A stretch of DNA of 42,430 nucleotides from a virus. The stretch lies in IMG/VR virus record IMGVR_UViG_3300050821_004187, positions 1 to 42,430 of that record. One strand, written 5' to 3'. Position numbers and translations under genes: made by a program. This document shows, piece after piece, positions 1 through 8,096 of this stretch. How positions within the stretch are numbered: the first letter of the stretch is position 1; each line of letters starts with the position of its first letter. Below the pieces are notes generated by a model. That model saw only the letters and a program-made list of their open reading frames with translations, had not been told where the DNA came from and did no database searches.

Positions 1-97
1 AGCAGCCCGCCGGCGCCGCCGACCGCCTGAGCGACATCCTCCGCACCCGGATCAGGGCCCGCTTCGACGCGCACGGAGAAGGCGACTGGGCCCCGCA
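1..97. repeat. Terminal direct repeat, left copy (identical to 42334-42430)
   Basis: Bases 1-97 match 42334-42430 base for base. The repeat lies inside a continuous reading frame that runs from 42264 over the junction to 341. This is the pattern left by assembling a circular or circularly permuted molecule, where contig ends share an overlap of assembler length. A true short terminal repeat is possible but less likely, because the repeat sits within a coding sequence. Confidence 0.95.
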
Positions 98-341
98 CTC
101 CGAGGCGACCGTCGCGCGCTGGGGCCAGCACGACCTCCTGCGGCACACCGGCGCGCTCGAGGCGGCACTCACCGGCGGCCACGCCCAGGCCTCGGGCACC
201 CAGATCCGGTACGCCCCCGACCTCCCGTTCTACGGCTCCCTGGTCAACGAGGACCGGCCGATCATGCCCACCGCCGACGACGAGCTCGCCGGGCAGGCCG
301 CGGAGGCGATCGCCGAGCACGTCATGGGCGGCGAGACATGA
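1..341 (+). CDS. Phage virion morphogenesis (gpG-like) protein, 3' part of junction gene
   Basis: This is the C-terminal part of a 136-aa protein whose start is at 42264 at the other end of the window; joining the 97-base overlap restores one uninterrupted frame (70 bases plus 341). The chain reads LRHTGALEAALTGG and then YAPDLPFYGSL, followed by NEDRPIMP and a C-terminal helix. This resembles the phage virion morphogenesis / P2 gpS family, in which a conserved TGxL segment precedes a Tyr/Phe-Gly segment and a proline-arginine motif. These proteins complete or join head and tail. The TGA at 339-341 overlaps the ATG of the next gene (338). Family assignment comes from motif reading only. Confidence 0.75.
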   Translation, partial: QPAGAADRLSDILRTRIRARFDAHGEGDWAPHSEATVARWGQHDLLRHTGALEAALTGGHAQASGTQIRYAPDLPFYGSLVNEDRPIMPTADDELAGQAAEAIAEHVMGGET

Positions 342-1006
342 GCGCCATCCCCGCGCGCCGCCCGGCCGGGAGCGTCTACGGGCCGATCGTCACCGGCGCC
401 ACCGTCGAGCACGCCGCCCTCGACACGATCCGCGAGCACACCCGCCGCTACCTCGACGAGACCTGCCGCCAGGCCGGACGCGACCCGCTGCCCGACCCGC
501 GCGGCTACATCGTCGCTTCGACCTTCTCGAAATGGCCCGAGGACCAGGTCCCGGTCGTCGTGGTCATCTCGCCCGGCTGGGCCGCGCGCCCCCGCCGCGG
601 CGGCGACGGTCGCGCGCTCGTCCCCTGGACCCTCGCCGCCGGGATCGTCACCTCGGCCAAGCCCGACCGCACCCGCGAGAACGCCCAGCTCTACGTCGCC
701 GCGATCCGCACCCTGCTCGCCCAGCAGCAGTCGCTCGGAGGCCTCGCCGACGGCGTCGACTGCATCGACGAGGACTACATCCCGCCGTTCGCGTTCACCC
801 GCACCCGCACCCTGCTCGCGGTCCAGGCGACGTTCGTCGTGACCGTCCCCGACGCCTTCACCTACGGCGCTGGCGGCGACGCCCGCTGGCTGCCGCCCGA
901 CCCGCCCGACCCGACCGACCCGCCGAACTGGCCGACGGTCAAGCGCACCGAGATCCGGCTCACGCTGACCGACAACCCGGCTGCCCACGCTTCCGAGGAG
1001 GAGTGA
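338..1006 (+). CDS. Probable tail terminator / tail completion protein
   Basis: A 222-aa protein of unrecognised sequence family. It lies between a gpG-like morphogenesis protein and the tail sheath, where contractile phages usually encode a tail-terminator protein that caps the sheath/tube and joins it to the head; the function is inferred from position alone. The N-terminal half has helices followed by beta-rich stretches (VPVVVVISPGW, ATFVVTVPDAF). Residues near the C-terminus are Pro/Asp-rich (PPDPPDPTDPPNWP). The ATG at 338 overlaps the upstream TGA by four bases, and the gene ends directly against the sheath start. Confidence 0.55.
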   Translation: MSAIPARRPAGSVYGPIVTGATVEHAALDTIREHTRRYLDETCRQAGRDPLPDPRGYIVASTFSKWPEDQVPVVVVISPGWAARPRRGGDGRALVPWTLAAGIVTSAKPDRTRENAQLYVAAIRTLLAQQQSLGGLADGVDCIDEDYIPPFAFTRTRTLLAVQATFVVTVPDAFTYGAGGDARWLPPDPPDPTDPPNWPTVKRTEIRLTLTDNPAAHASEEE

Positions 1007-2740
1007 ATGTCCCGCCCAGGAACCTCCGTCGTCGTCTCAGACGAGATCCCGCCCGTCCCCGCGGCGACCGACACGTCGGTCGGATTCATGGTCGGCGAGG
1101 CCGAGCACGGCCCCACCGACACCGTGCTGATCCGATCGGCCGAGAGCTGGCGCAGCCGCTACGGCAACCGCGTGGTCCCGACGGCGGTCTTTGACGCCGT
1201 CGACTCGTTCTTCCGCGACCGAGGCAGCCGCCTCTACTTCAAGCGGCTCGTCGACGGCGCCGTCGGCGCCAGCGCCGACGCCGGCGACTTCACCGCGACC
1301 GCCCAGGACCTCGGCGCGTGGGGCGACGGTCTCAGGCTCGTCCTCTCGGGCGGGATCCGCGCCGCCGCCCCGCCCGCCCGCCGCCGACTACGGCTCGGCC
1401 GCGCCGCCGGCGAGCTCACGGTCGACCTCTGGTCTGGCGTCACCGACGGCAAGACGATGGTCGGCCAGATCGTCCTCATCGCGGTCGAGAACGAGGACGG
1501 CGACCCGCTCGGGCCCGGAGACCTCGCGTCGATCGACTGGGGCGACGGCTCGAGCGAGGTCAGCCTCGGACACGGCTACACGACCGCCGCCGAGGGCATC
1601 CAGATCGAGGTCGAGGACAACGACGGCAACACCGGCACCTCGGATGCCTTCGACGTCGTCGCCGCCCCGCCAGGCGAGCTCGTGATCTCCGCGGTCGTCT
1701 ACCACAGCGGCCAGGTCGTCGAGCGCTCCTCGCAGCTGCAGACCGTCGGCGACCTCGTCGCGTGGTCCGCCGGGTCGGCGTACATCCGGGTCACCGCCGA
1801 TGACGAGGACGCCGAGCTCCAGCCGGGCCTCTGGGCCTTCACCGGCGGCAGCGACGGCACCGTCCCCGTCGTCGACCCCGACGTGCTCCTCGAGGCCTGC
1901 CTAGAGATCGACCCCGCCCTCGGGCCCGGCCAGCTGAGCGCCCCCGGCAAGACCGCCCTCGGCCAGCACGAGGCGCTGCTCCGCGGCGCCGACTTCGGCA
2001 ACCGCGTCGCGTTCCTCGACGCCGACCCGACCGCCGACGAGGCCGAGCTGACCGCGCACGTCAAGCAGCTGCGGACGCTCGAGGTCGACCGGTGCGGAGG
2101 CCTGTTCGCGCCCCGCGCCGTGATCCCCGGCCTCGCGATCAACACCCGCCGGATCGTCCCCTGGTCCGGGATCCAGTCCGGCCTCACCGCGCACCGCGAC
2201 ACGTTCGGCAACATCGCCCAACCCGCCGCTGGCCGCTACGGCATCAGCCGGGCCGCATTCGCGCTCGAGCGCGAGTACGACGACGACGAGCGCGAGCGGC
2301 TGATGCTCGCCGGCGTCAACACCGCCCGCGTCATCCAGCAGTCGGTCCGCGCCTACGGCTTCCGGTCGCTCGTCGACCCCGAGGGCCCCAGGCGGGCGTG
2401 GCTGCAGCTCTCCGGGGTTCGGACCGCGATGGCGATCAAGGCCGAGGGCGACGCCGAGGCCGAGAACTACGTCTTCGCGGTCCTCGACGGTCGGCTCCGC
2501 AAGATCGCCGAGTTCGGCGCCGCCCTCTCGGGCATTTGCCTGCGCTACTGGCAGAACGACGCGCTGTTCGGCCTGACCTCCGAGGACGCGTTCCGGGTCG
2601 ACGTCGGCGACGCCGTCAACACCCCCGAGACCATCGCCGACGGCCAGCTCCGCGGCGCGCTCCTGCTCAAGGTCGCGCCGTTCGCCGAGTTCGTCGAGGT
2701 CCTGATCGTCAAGCAGGCCATCACCGAGTCCCTCGTTTAG
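1007..2740 (+). CDS. Contractile tail sheath protein with inserted PKD-like domain
   Basis: A 577-aa protein forming the contractile outer tube. The N-terminus (residues about 1-90) has the sheath-like opening (RPGTSVVV, TSVGFMVGEAEHGP, YFKRLV). The C-terminal third (about 330-577) shows the conserved core with RYGISRAAFALEREYDDDER, VNTARVIQQSVRAYGFRSL and a final strand ending VEVLIVKQAI, typical of myophage sheaths whose terminal arms interlink. Residues about 148-225 read as a PKD/Ig-like insertion (IDWGDGSSE, then HGY, then a strand with EDNDGN), probably a surface decoration. The start has a strong GAGGAGGAG Shine-Dalgarno. The tube gene follows after 11 bases. Identity as sheath is strongly supported by the tube and baseplate genes downstream. 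Confidence 0.92.
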   Translation: MSRPGTSVVVSDEIPPVPAATDTSVGFMVGEAEHGPTDTVLIRSAESWRSRYGNRVVPTAVFDAVDSFFRDRGSRLYFKRLVDGAVGASADAGDFTATAQDLGAWGDGLRLVLSGGIRAAAPPARRRLRLGRAAGELTVDLWSGVTDGKTMVGQIVLIAVENEDGDPLGPGDLASIDWGDGSSEVSLGHGYTTAAEGIQIEVEDNDGNTGTSDAFDVVAAPPGELVISAVVYHSGQVVERSSQLQTVGDLVAWSAGSAYIRVTADDEDAELQPGLWAFTGGSDGTVPVVDPDVLLEACLEIDPALGPGQLSAPGKTALGQHEALLRGADFGNRVAFLDADPTADEAELTAHVKQLRTLEVDRCGGLFAPRAVIPGLAINTRRIVPWSGIQSGLTAHRDTFGNIAQPAAGRYGISRAAFALEREYDDDERERLMLAGVNTARVIQQSVRAYGFRSLVDPEGPRRAWLQLSGVRTAMAIKAEGDAEAENYVFAVLDGRLRKIAEFGAALSGICLRYWQNDALFGLTSEDAFRVDVGDAVNTPETIADGQLRGALLLKVAPFAEFVEVLIVKQAITESLV

Positions 2741-2751
2741 GAGGAGGAGCA

Positions 2752-3168
2752 GTGCTCACCAAGAACTACAACGTCACCGCGTGGCTCGACCACATCGGCG
2801 CGCTGGGGACGTTCGACACCCTGTCCGGGGGCGGCGTCGATTCCGACGAGCTGAAGTACCACCTCGGCGGGATGAGCGGCGTGATCTCGCTCGGCGGCCT
2901 GAGCGAAGTCGACAACGTCGTGATCGGCCGGATCTACCTGCTCGAGCGGGACCACGGCCTCGTCGGCCCGCTGCTCGACTCGCCCGGCAAGGTCGGGATG
3001 GTCATCGCCAAGCAGCCGCTCGACAAGGACGGCAACGTCTGGGGCCGACCGCTGATCTACATCGGCACCCACAAGCGCACCACCCCGCCCGAACACGACT
3101 CCAACGCCGCGGCCGACGCCGCGCTCATCGAGCTTGAGATGACGCCGAGCTACGTCGGGCTCGGCTGA
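2752..3168 (+). CDS. Tail tube protein
   Basis: A 138-aa protein, beta-rich, directly after the sheath: the standard sheath-tube pair of contractile tails. It opens LTKNYNVTAWLD, and the central part contains GGLSEVDNVVIGRIYLLERD and a charged loop KQPLDKDGNVWG. The size fits myophage tube subunits that stack as hexameric rings inside the sheath. The GTG at 2752 is chosen because GAGGAGGAG lies seven bases upstream and the frame upstream of it is the shadow of the sheath gene. The stop overlaps the next ATG (TGATG). Assignment rests on size, fold impression and gene order. Confidence 0.8.
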   Translation: MLTKNYNVTAWLDHIGALGTFDTLSGGGVDSDELKYHLGGMSGVISLGGLSEVDNVVIGRIYLLERDHGLVGPLLDSPGKVGMVIAKQPLDKDGNVWGRPLIYIGTHKRTTPPEHDSNAAADAALIELEMTPSYVGLG

Positions 3169-3809
3169 TGCCAGACACACCCCCCGAGATCCGCGACGTC
3201 CTCGAGCGCGCCCGCCAGGACATGCCCGAGCTCGCTGGCGTCACCCCGAGCGCCGGTCTCGCGCAGGCCGCGATCGACGCGGGGATCGCCCCCGACCCGC
3301 GCGCCAGCAACGGCGAGGCGCCCAACTCCCTCATCGCCGGGCTGCGCGAGCAGCACCACCGGATCGGCCTCGCCAAGACCACCACGATCCCGCTGCCCTG
3401 GTGGGATGGGAAGCTCGGCGTCCGCTTCCACTACCTCGACGACCGCGGGTTTGATCGGCTGCTGGAGATCGCCGCCGGGTCCGGCACCCCCGACGAGATC
3501 AAGCGCGCCAACCGCGACCTCGTGATCGCCGGATGCGACGAGGTCGTCGCCCGCCGCGACTCGAGCGAGGACTGGGGCCCGCTGATGGAAGGCGAGCACC
3601 TCCGATTCGACCGGCGCCTCGCCGACCTCCTCCAGCTCGGCGGCGTCAGGGACAGCGCCCGGTCGGTCCTCGAGGGACTCTGGGACGACCCGGTCAAGGC
3701 CCAGCTGGCGATCGGCCAGCTCGCCGGCGACTACTCGACATGGCTTCGCGGCCAGGCGCCGGGGGTCGCCGACCGACTCGTGGGGGAATCGCGAAGGCCG
3801 GATCGGTGA
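3168..3809 (+). CDS. Tail assembly chaperone candidate (upstream ORF)
   Basis: A 213-aa protein between tube and tape measure, the position of tail assembly chaperones that coat the tape measure protein during tail building. Residues about 64-105 (TTTIPLPWWDGKLGVRFHYL, then a helix) resemble the globular domain of actinophage chaperones; the C-terminal half is helical with Asp/Arg-rich segments. In lambda-like systems the chaperone is made in a short form and a -1 frameshifted long form. Here the next ORF (stop 4012) is in the -1 frame and open from 3533, and G-runs at 3761-3765 and 3782-3786 lie just before this stop. Confidence 0.65.
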   Translation: MPDTPPEIRDVLERARQDMPELAGVTPSAGLAQAAIDAGIAPDPRASNGEAPNSLIAGLREQHHRIGLAKTTTIPLPWWDGKLGVRFHYLDDRGFDRLLEIAAGSGTPDEIKRANRDLVIAGCDEVVARRDSSEDWGPLMEGEHLRFDRRLADLLQLGGVRDSARSVLEGLWDDPVKAQLAIGQLAGDYSTWLRGQAPGVADRLVGESRRPDR

Positions 3810-4012
3810 GCACGGTCGCAGCCGCGTGCCTGCTCGGGATCCCGGCCGAACGGCTGGCCTACGGCGACACGCTCGAGCGCCTCTACTGGAGCGCGGTAAC
3901 CGAGAGCGCGCTCGAGCAGGACACCGTCCGCCGAGACAACCTCGCCAACGCGATCGCCAACGCGATCGGCGAGCTCCTGCGCCGCATGTTCCGGAGGCGC
4001 CGTGCCCGATAG
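3806..4012 (+). CDS. Second chaperone ORF or -1 frameshift extension
   Basis: If translated from the GTG at 3806 (overlapping the previous TGA as GTGA) this is a 68-aa helical protein containing LLGIPAERLAYGDTLERLYW and ending in an arginine cluster. Its reading frame is -1 relative to the gene before it and has no stop back to 3533, so it could instead be the extension of a frameshifted chaperone, as in the G/GT proteins of lambda. The GTGA coupling seen throughout this phage makes independent initiation equally plausible. It overlaps the tape measure start by 11 bases. Confidence 0.65.
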   Translation: MSTVAAACLLGIPAERLAYGDTLERLYWSAVTESALEQDTVRRDNLANAIANAIGELLRRMFRRRRAR

Positions 4013-5558
4013 CCGGTCCACGCTCGAGGTCCTCGTCGACGTCAAGAACGCCCAGCAGGGCGCGTCAGACATCCGCGGCGTCGGGAAGGCCGCGACCGAC
4101 ACCGGCCAGAGCGCCGAATCGGCTGGCGGCGGGTTCAAGCAGATGGCGGGCCAGATCGCCGTCGCCGCTGGCGGCGCCCGCGTCGCGCGGAAGGGGTTCG
4201 ACTTCCTCAAGGGCGCCGCGGACAACGCCGCGCAGCTCGCCCGAGACACGGCCAAGCTGACCCGCCAGACCGGGATGGACACCGAGACCGCGAGCGCGTG
4301 GGTCTCGATGGCCAAGAGCCGCAACATCGAGACCAGCCAGCTAACCCGCGCGTTCACCGCGTTCTCCCAGAAGCTCCGGGGCGCGGAGGGCGGCAGCAAG
4401 GCCGCGGTCAAAGCGTTCGAGGACCTCGGCCTCTCCCAGGAGCAGCTGAAGGGGATGAACTTCGACCAGACGCTGGCGGCGACCGCCGACGCGTTCGAGA
4501 AGCTCCCCGCCGGCGCCGACAAGGCCGCGCTCGCCCAGCAGCTATTCGGCCGCGGCGCCCAGGACCTCCTCCCGCTCCTCAACCTCGGCTCCGAGGGCCT
4601 CCGGGAGCAGATGGACGTCATGAAGAAGTACGGCCTGACGATGGACGAGGCCGGGGTCAAGAAGGGCCTCGAGCTCGCCAAGGCCCAACGCGAGATCACC
4701 AGCACCGTCGAGGGGTTGAAGCTCCAGATCGGGACGGCGCTGATCCCGGTGATGGTCGCCCTGGCCAACGTCTTCAAGCCGGTCATCGCCGCGTTTAGCT
4801 GGGGGATGCAGAACATCCCCGGGTTCAGCGCGATCGTGATCGCCCTCGCCGCCGCGCTCGGAGGCCTCCTGATCGCCTCGGTCATCGCCAGCGCCTTCGG
4901 GGTTCTCGCCGGTGCGTTCGGCCTGACCAGCGCCGCGCTCCTCGGCCTGATCGGCACCGCCCTGGTCGCCGCCGCCCCGTTCATCGCGATCGCCGCCGCC
5001 GTCGCGCTGCTGGTCGCCGGGCTGGTGATCGCCTACAACAAAATCGGGTGGTTCCGCAACGGCGTCAACGCCGCCTTCGGCGCCGTCAAGAGCGTCGCCC
5101 TCGCCGTCTTCGGCGCGATCAAGGGCCAGGTCGACGGGATGGTGTCGGCATTCACCACGGCGGTCGGCGCAGTCAAGTCGGCGATCGACGCGATCATCGC
5201 CGCGGTCAAAGCGATGGTCGCGCCGATCGAGAGCGCGATCGGCAAGGTCAAGGACGTCATCGGTGGGGTCGGAGGCGCGATCAGCGGCGCCGCTGGCGCC
5301 GTCGGCTCCATCCTTCCGTTCGCCGCCGGTGGCGTCACACCCGCCGGCGGCACCCTCGCGCTGGTCGGCGAGCGCGGCCCCGAGCTGATGAACCTGCCCG
5401 GCGGCACCCGCATCACCCCGCTCCAGGCGGGCACCCAGCAGCCGGTCGACATCGGAGCGCTCGGCGGCGGCGACATCCACGTCCACCTCGACGTCGACGG
5501 TCGCGAGCTCGCGCACGTCGTCGCTCGCGAGACCGACCTCCAGAAGAACCGCCGATGA
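4002..5558 (+). CDS. Tape measure protein
   Basis: A 518-aa protein that sets tail length and is ejected with DNA. Residues 1-30 are charged; about 30-240 are Ala/Gln-rich amphipathic helices; about 255-350 contain several strongly hydrophobic stretches (IVIALAAALGGLLIAS, ALLVAGLVIAY) fit to insert in a membrane; then helical repeats of AVGAVKSAIDAI type. The C-terminus has FAAGGV, VGERGPELMNLPGG and ITP, a signature near the end of many tape measure proteins. At roughly 1.5 angstrom per residue the tail would be about 75-80 nm, short for a myophage. The GTG at 4002 overlaps the preceding stop. Confidence 0.93.
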   Translation: MPDSRSTLEVLVDVKNAQQGASDIRGVGKAATDTGQSAESAGGGFKQMAGQIAVAAGGARVARKGFDFLKGAADNAAQLARDTAKLTRQTGMDTETASAWVSMAKSRNIETSQLTRAFTAFSQKLRGAEGGSKAAVKAFEDLGLSQEQLKGMNFDQTLAATADAFEKLPAGADKAALAQQLFGRGAQDLLPLLNLGSEGLREQMDVMKKYGLTMDEAGVKKGLELAKAQREITSTVEGLKLQIGTALIPVMVALANVFKPVIAAFSWGMQNIPGFSAIVIALAAALGGLLIASVIASAFGVLAGAFGLTSAALLGLIGTALVAAAPFIAIAAAVALLVAGLVIAYNKIGWFRNGVNAAFGAVKSVALAVFGAIKGQVDGMVSAFTTAVGAVKSAIDAIIAAVKAMVAPIESAIGKVKDVIGGVGGAISGAAGAVGSILPFAAGGVTPAGGTLALVGERGPELMNLPGGTRITPLQAGTQQPVDIGALGGGDIHVHLDVDGRELAHVVARETDLQKNRR

Positions 5559-6262
5559 CCGGCACCGGCGTCCTCCCACCCCCGAGCGTCCCGCCGATCC
5601 TCGGCGTCCGCGCCGGTTGGCTGTGGCCCGGCCACCACGTCATCATCCAGAGCTGGGAGGGGCAACTCGCGCTCGTTTGCCTGATCGGCCCCGACGGCGT
5701 CAAGCCGACCGGATCCGGCGCCGAGTGGGAGGTCCTCGACCGGCCCCGCGCCGCCGGGATCACCGAGTGGAAGGGGCGCCGCAACAAGCGCCTCGAGGCC
5801 GACCTGATCATCGACGGCTGGGTCACCCGCGACGGCGGCGGCCTCTGGATCGAGGACCACATCGCGACGCTCGAGGAGATCCTCGACACGCCGCTAACGA
5901 TCCGGATGATCGGCCCGATCCCGCACTGGGGACGCCAATGGGCGATCGAGCAGATCGACTACGGCGAGGAGCTCCGCGACATCGTCACCGGACGCCGGAT
6001 GCGCCAGCGGCTCACCCTGCACCTCGTCGAGTACATCCAGCCCGACGAGCTCGCCAAGCTGCCGCGCGCCGCCGCGACCCCGGCCCAGGCCCGCCAGTAC
6101 ACGATCGTCAAAGGCGACGACCTCCAGAAGATCGCCCAGAAAACACTGGGTAAGGCCGCGCGCTGGCAGGAGATCGAGAAGCTCAACCCGGGGATGCGGG
6201 GGATCAAGCTCGACGCGAAGAAGTTCCCCGCCGGCAAGAAGATCAAGGTGCCCGCGAAGTGA
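5555..6262 (+). CDS. LysM-containing baseplate/tail protein (gp53-like)
   Basis: A 235-aa protein. The N-terminal about 170 residues are a beta-rich domain (WEVLDRPRAAGITEWKGR, LEADLIIDGWV). The C-terminal about 50 residues form a LysM domain: YTIVKGDDLQKIAQKTLGKA, then W, then LNPGM and a final IKVP. LysM domains bind peptidoglycan or act as assembly modules, and such proteins follow the tape measure in many myophages and tailocins. The ATG at 5555 overlaps the TGA of the tape measure gene (ATGA). The frame upstream of 5555 is only a shadow of that gene. Confidence 0.85.
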   Translation: MTGTGVLPPPSVPPILGVRAGWLWPGHHVIIQSWEGQLALVCLIGPDGVKPTGSGAEWEVLDRPRAAGITEWKGRRNKRLEADLIIDGWVTRDGGGLWIEDHIATLEEILDTPLTIRMIGPIPHWGRQWAIEQIDYGEELRDIVTGRRMRQRLTLHLVEYIQPDELAKLPRAAATPAQARQYTIVKGDDLQKIAQKTLGKAARWQEIEKLNPGMRGIKLDAKKFPAGKKIKVPAK

Positions 6263-6723
6263 GCCCGGCGGTCAAGCTCCAGGTCGCCGCCCTGCCCGCC
6301 AAGCCGCTCGAGCAGCAGGACCTACGGCTCCACGGCGACAACAAGGTCGTCGCCGCGATCAACCGCGCGATGACCAGCGCCACCCAGGACGAAACGCTCG
6401 AGGGCGCCTCGACCGTCGTGATCACCGTCCGCGACCCCGCCCGCGGCCTGCTCCGCTCCAACATCGTCAAGACCAAGGCGACCCTCACCCTCGACCGGGT
6501 CCTCTACCGCCTCGTCCGGGTCGCCCGCGACGGCAACCAGCTCACCCTCACGTTCGAGGAGGCCGCGGTCAACGTGCTGCGGGAATTCGACGAGCCGCGG
6601 AAAGCCAACCGCGAGAACACGACCCGCGCGCAGTTCGTCGAGACCCTGGTCCGGGAGCCGAAGGCGTTCGTGATCCCGTTCCGCTGCCCCGAGCTCAAAG
6701 AGCGCCAAGCGATCGCGATCTGA
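6259..6723 (+). CDS. Baseplate hub protein, N-terminal half (XkdQ/gp27-like)
   Basis: A 154-aa, beta-rich protein. The run [20 protein letters not shown], followed by a helix with [18 protein letters not shown], resembles the first half of XkdQ/gp27-like hub proteins of contractile tails, where a beta domain is followed by a conserved Arg-Ala-Gln-Phe helix. The matching second half is not here but in the middle of the next gene, so the hub appears to be split over two polypeptides. The GTG at 6259 overlaps the previous TGA; the stop overlaps the next ATG. Placement between LysM protein and fibre supports a hub role. Confidence 0.65.
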   Translation: MSPAVKLQVAALPAKPLEQQDLRLHGDNKVVAAINRAMTSATQDETLEGASTVVITVRDPARGLLRSNIVKTKATLTLDRVLYRLVRVARDGNQLTLTFEEAAVNVLREFDEPRKANRENTTRAQFVETLVREPKAFVIPFRCPELKERQAIAI

Positions 6724-8096
6724 TGCCGAGCTGGAGCGAACACGCCAACCAGGGGAACCTGACCGTCAAGGGGAAGCGCGCCAACGCCCACCAGGCGGAG
6801 ATGATGGCGCTGATCGCGACCCGCACCCGCGCCAAGGGCGGCGACCTCGAATCCGCCGCCGGGGCGATCGCCACGGCGATCCAAGAGAGCGGCGTCACGA
6901 ATATCAACTTCGGCGACCGCGACAGCCGCGGCCTCTACCAGCAGCGCCCGAGCATGGGCTGGGGGACGGTCGCGCAGATCACGACCCCGAGCTACGCGAT
7001 CGACAAGTTCCTGTCGATCTACCTGCCCTACCGCCGCCAAGGCCTCGGCTGGCTCACGGCGTCGCACAAGACCCAGCGATCCGCGTTCGCGAGCGCCCCC
7101 GCGAAGTGGTACCCCGAAGCGCTCCGCGCCGCCTCCTACTTCATCGGCGGCGGCGGCGCCGGCGCCGGGGAGAGCGCAGGCGTGACCGGCGACGGCGGCA
7201 CCTCCTACACCGAGGTCCGCGACAAGCCCTACGAATTCAGCCGCGGCACCGCGGACAAGAAGGAGGACAGCTGGACCTGCATCGGGCGCCTCGCCGAAGA
7301 GGTCGGCTGGCGCCGGTTCACCAAGCGCGGCGAGCTGTGGTTCGTCACCGAGGAGTGGCTCGGCAAGCAGGACGCCAAGTACCGGATCTCGGAGACCTCG
7401 CGCGGCGTCGTCGGTCTCAACTTCGAGTTCGAGACCCGCCAGGAGGCCGCAGAAGCGAACCTCAAGGTGATCACCGGCCGGTACGCCCTCGGGCCCGGCG
7501 ACGTCGTGCAGTTGTTCGACGAGGGCCCGGCCGACGGGAAGTGGTTGGTCGCCTCGACCCGCCGGGACCTGTTCTCCGTCACCCAGGACATCACGCTCAA
7601 ACGGGTCGGCGTGAAGCTCCTCGAGCCCGCCCCCGAGCGCGAGACCAGAACCATCACCGTCGCCGGGAACGACGTCGAGATGGCCGGGAGCGGCGCCGCC
7701 AGCGGCGACGGGTCGCTCGGCTCCCGCATCTACGCCGCCGCCCAGGCGGCGACCGCCAAGAACTGGATCTATTCGCAAGGACAGCGGAACAACTTCTCCC
7801 GTTATGCCGACTGCTCGAGCGGCGTCTCCTGGGTGCTGACCAGCGCCGGGATCGCGGTCCCGAACGGCTGGCGGCCGGGGAGCGGCAACGCCCCCGTCTC
7901 GGGCAACTTCCTCAGCTGGGGGCAGGCCGGCCGAGGGTCACGCGTGACCGTGTGGACGAACAGCGGCCACATCTGGATCCAGTTCCACGGGTTCCCGATG
8001 TGGCGGTTCGACACCGGCGGCGGGTCCGGCGGGAAGCTCCACTCGAGCGCGCGGTCGACCGGCAGCTTCGTCGCCCGCCACTGGCCGGGGACCTGA
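6723..8096 (+). CDS. Baseplate hub C-terminal half fused to two cell-wall hydrolase domains
   Basis: A 457-aa multidomain protein. Residues about 25-135 resemble an actinobacterial lytic-transglycosylase-type module: [33 protein letters not shown] and a PSYAIDKFL helix. Residues about 160-305 resemble the C-terminal half of a gp27/XkdQ hub ([41 protein letters not shown]). Residues about 330-457 look like an NlpC/P60-type domain with a nucleophile motif [10 protein letters not shown] and a histidine in SGHIWIQF. Role: penetration of the wall by the baseplate during infection. The ATG at 6723 directly abuts the preceding stop (TGATG). Confidence 0.8.
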   Translation: MPSWSEHANQGNLTVKGKRANAHQAEMMALIATRTRAKGGDLESAAGAIATAIQESGVTNINFGDRDSRGLYQQRPSMGWGTVAQITTPSYAIDKFLSIYLPYRRQGLGWLTASHKTQRSAFASAPAKWYPEALRAASYFIGGGGAGAGESAGVTGDGGTSYTEVRDKPYEFSRGTADKKEDSWTCIGRLAEEVGWRRFTKRGELWFVTEEWLGKQDAKYRISETSRGVVGLNFEFETRQEAAEANLKVITGRYALGPGDVVQLFDEGPADGKWLVASTRRDLFSVTQDITLKRVGVKLLEPAPERETRTITVAGNDVEMAGSGAASGDGSLGSRIYAAAQAATAKNWIYSQGQRNNFSRYADCSSGVSWVLTSAGIAVPNGWRPGSGNAPVSGNFLSWGQAGRGSRVTVWTNSGHIWIQFHGFPMWRFDTGGGSGGKLHSSARSTGSFVARHWPGT

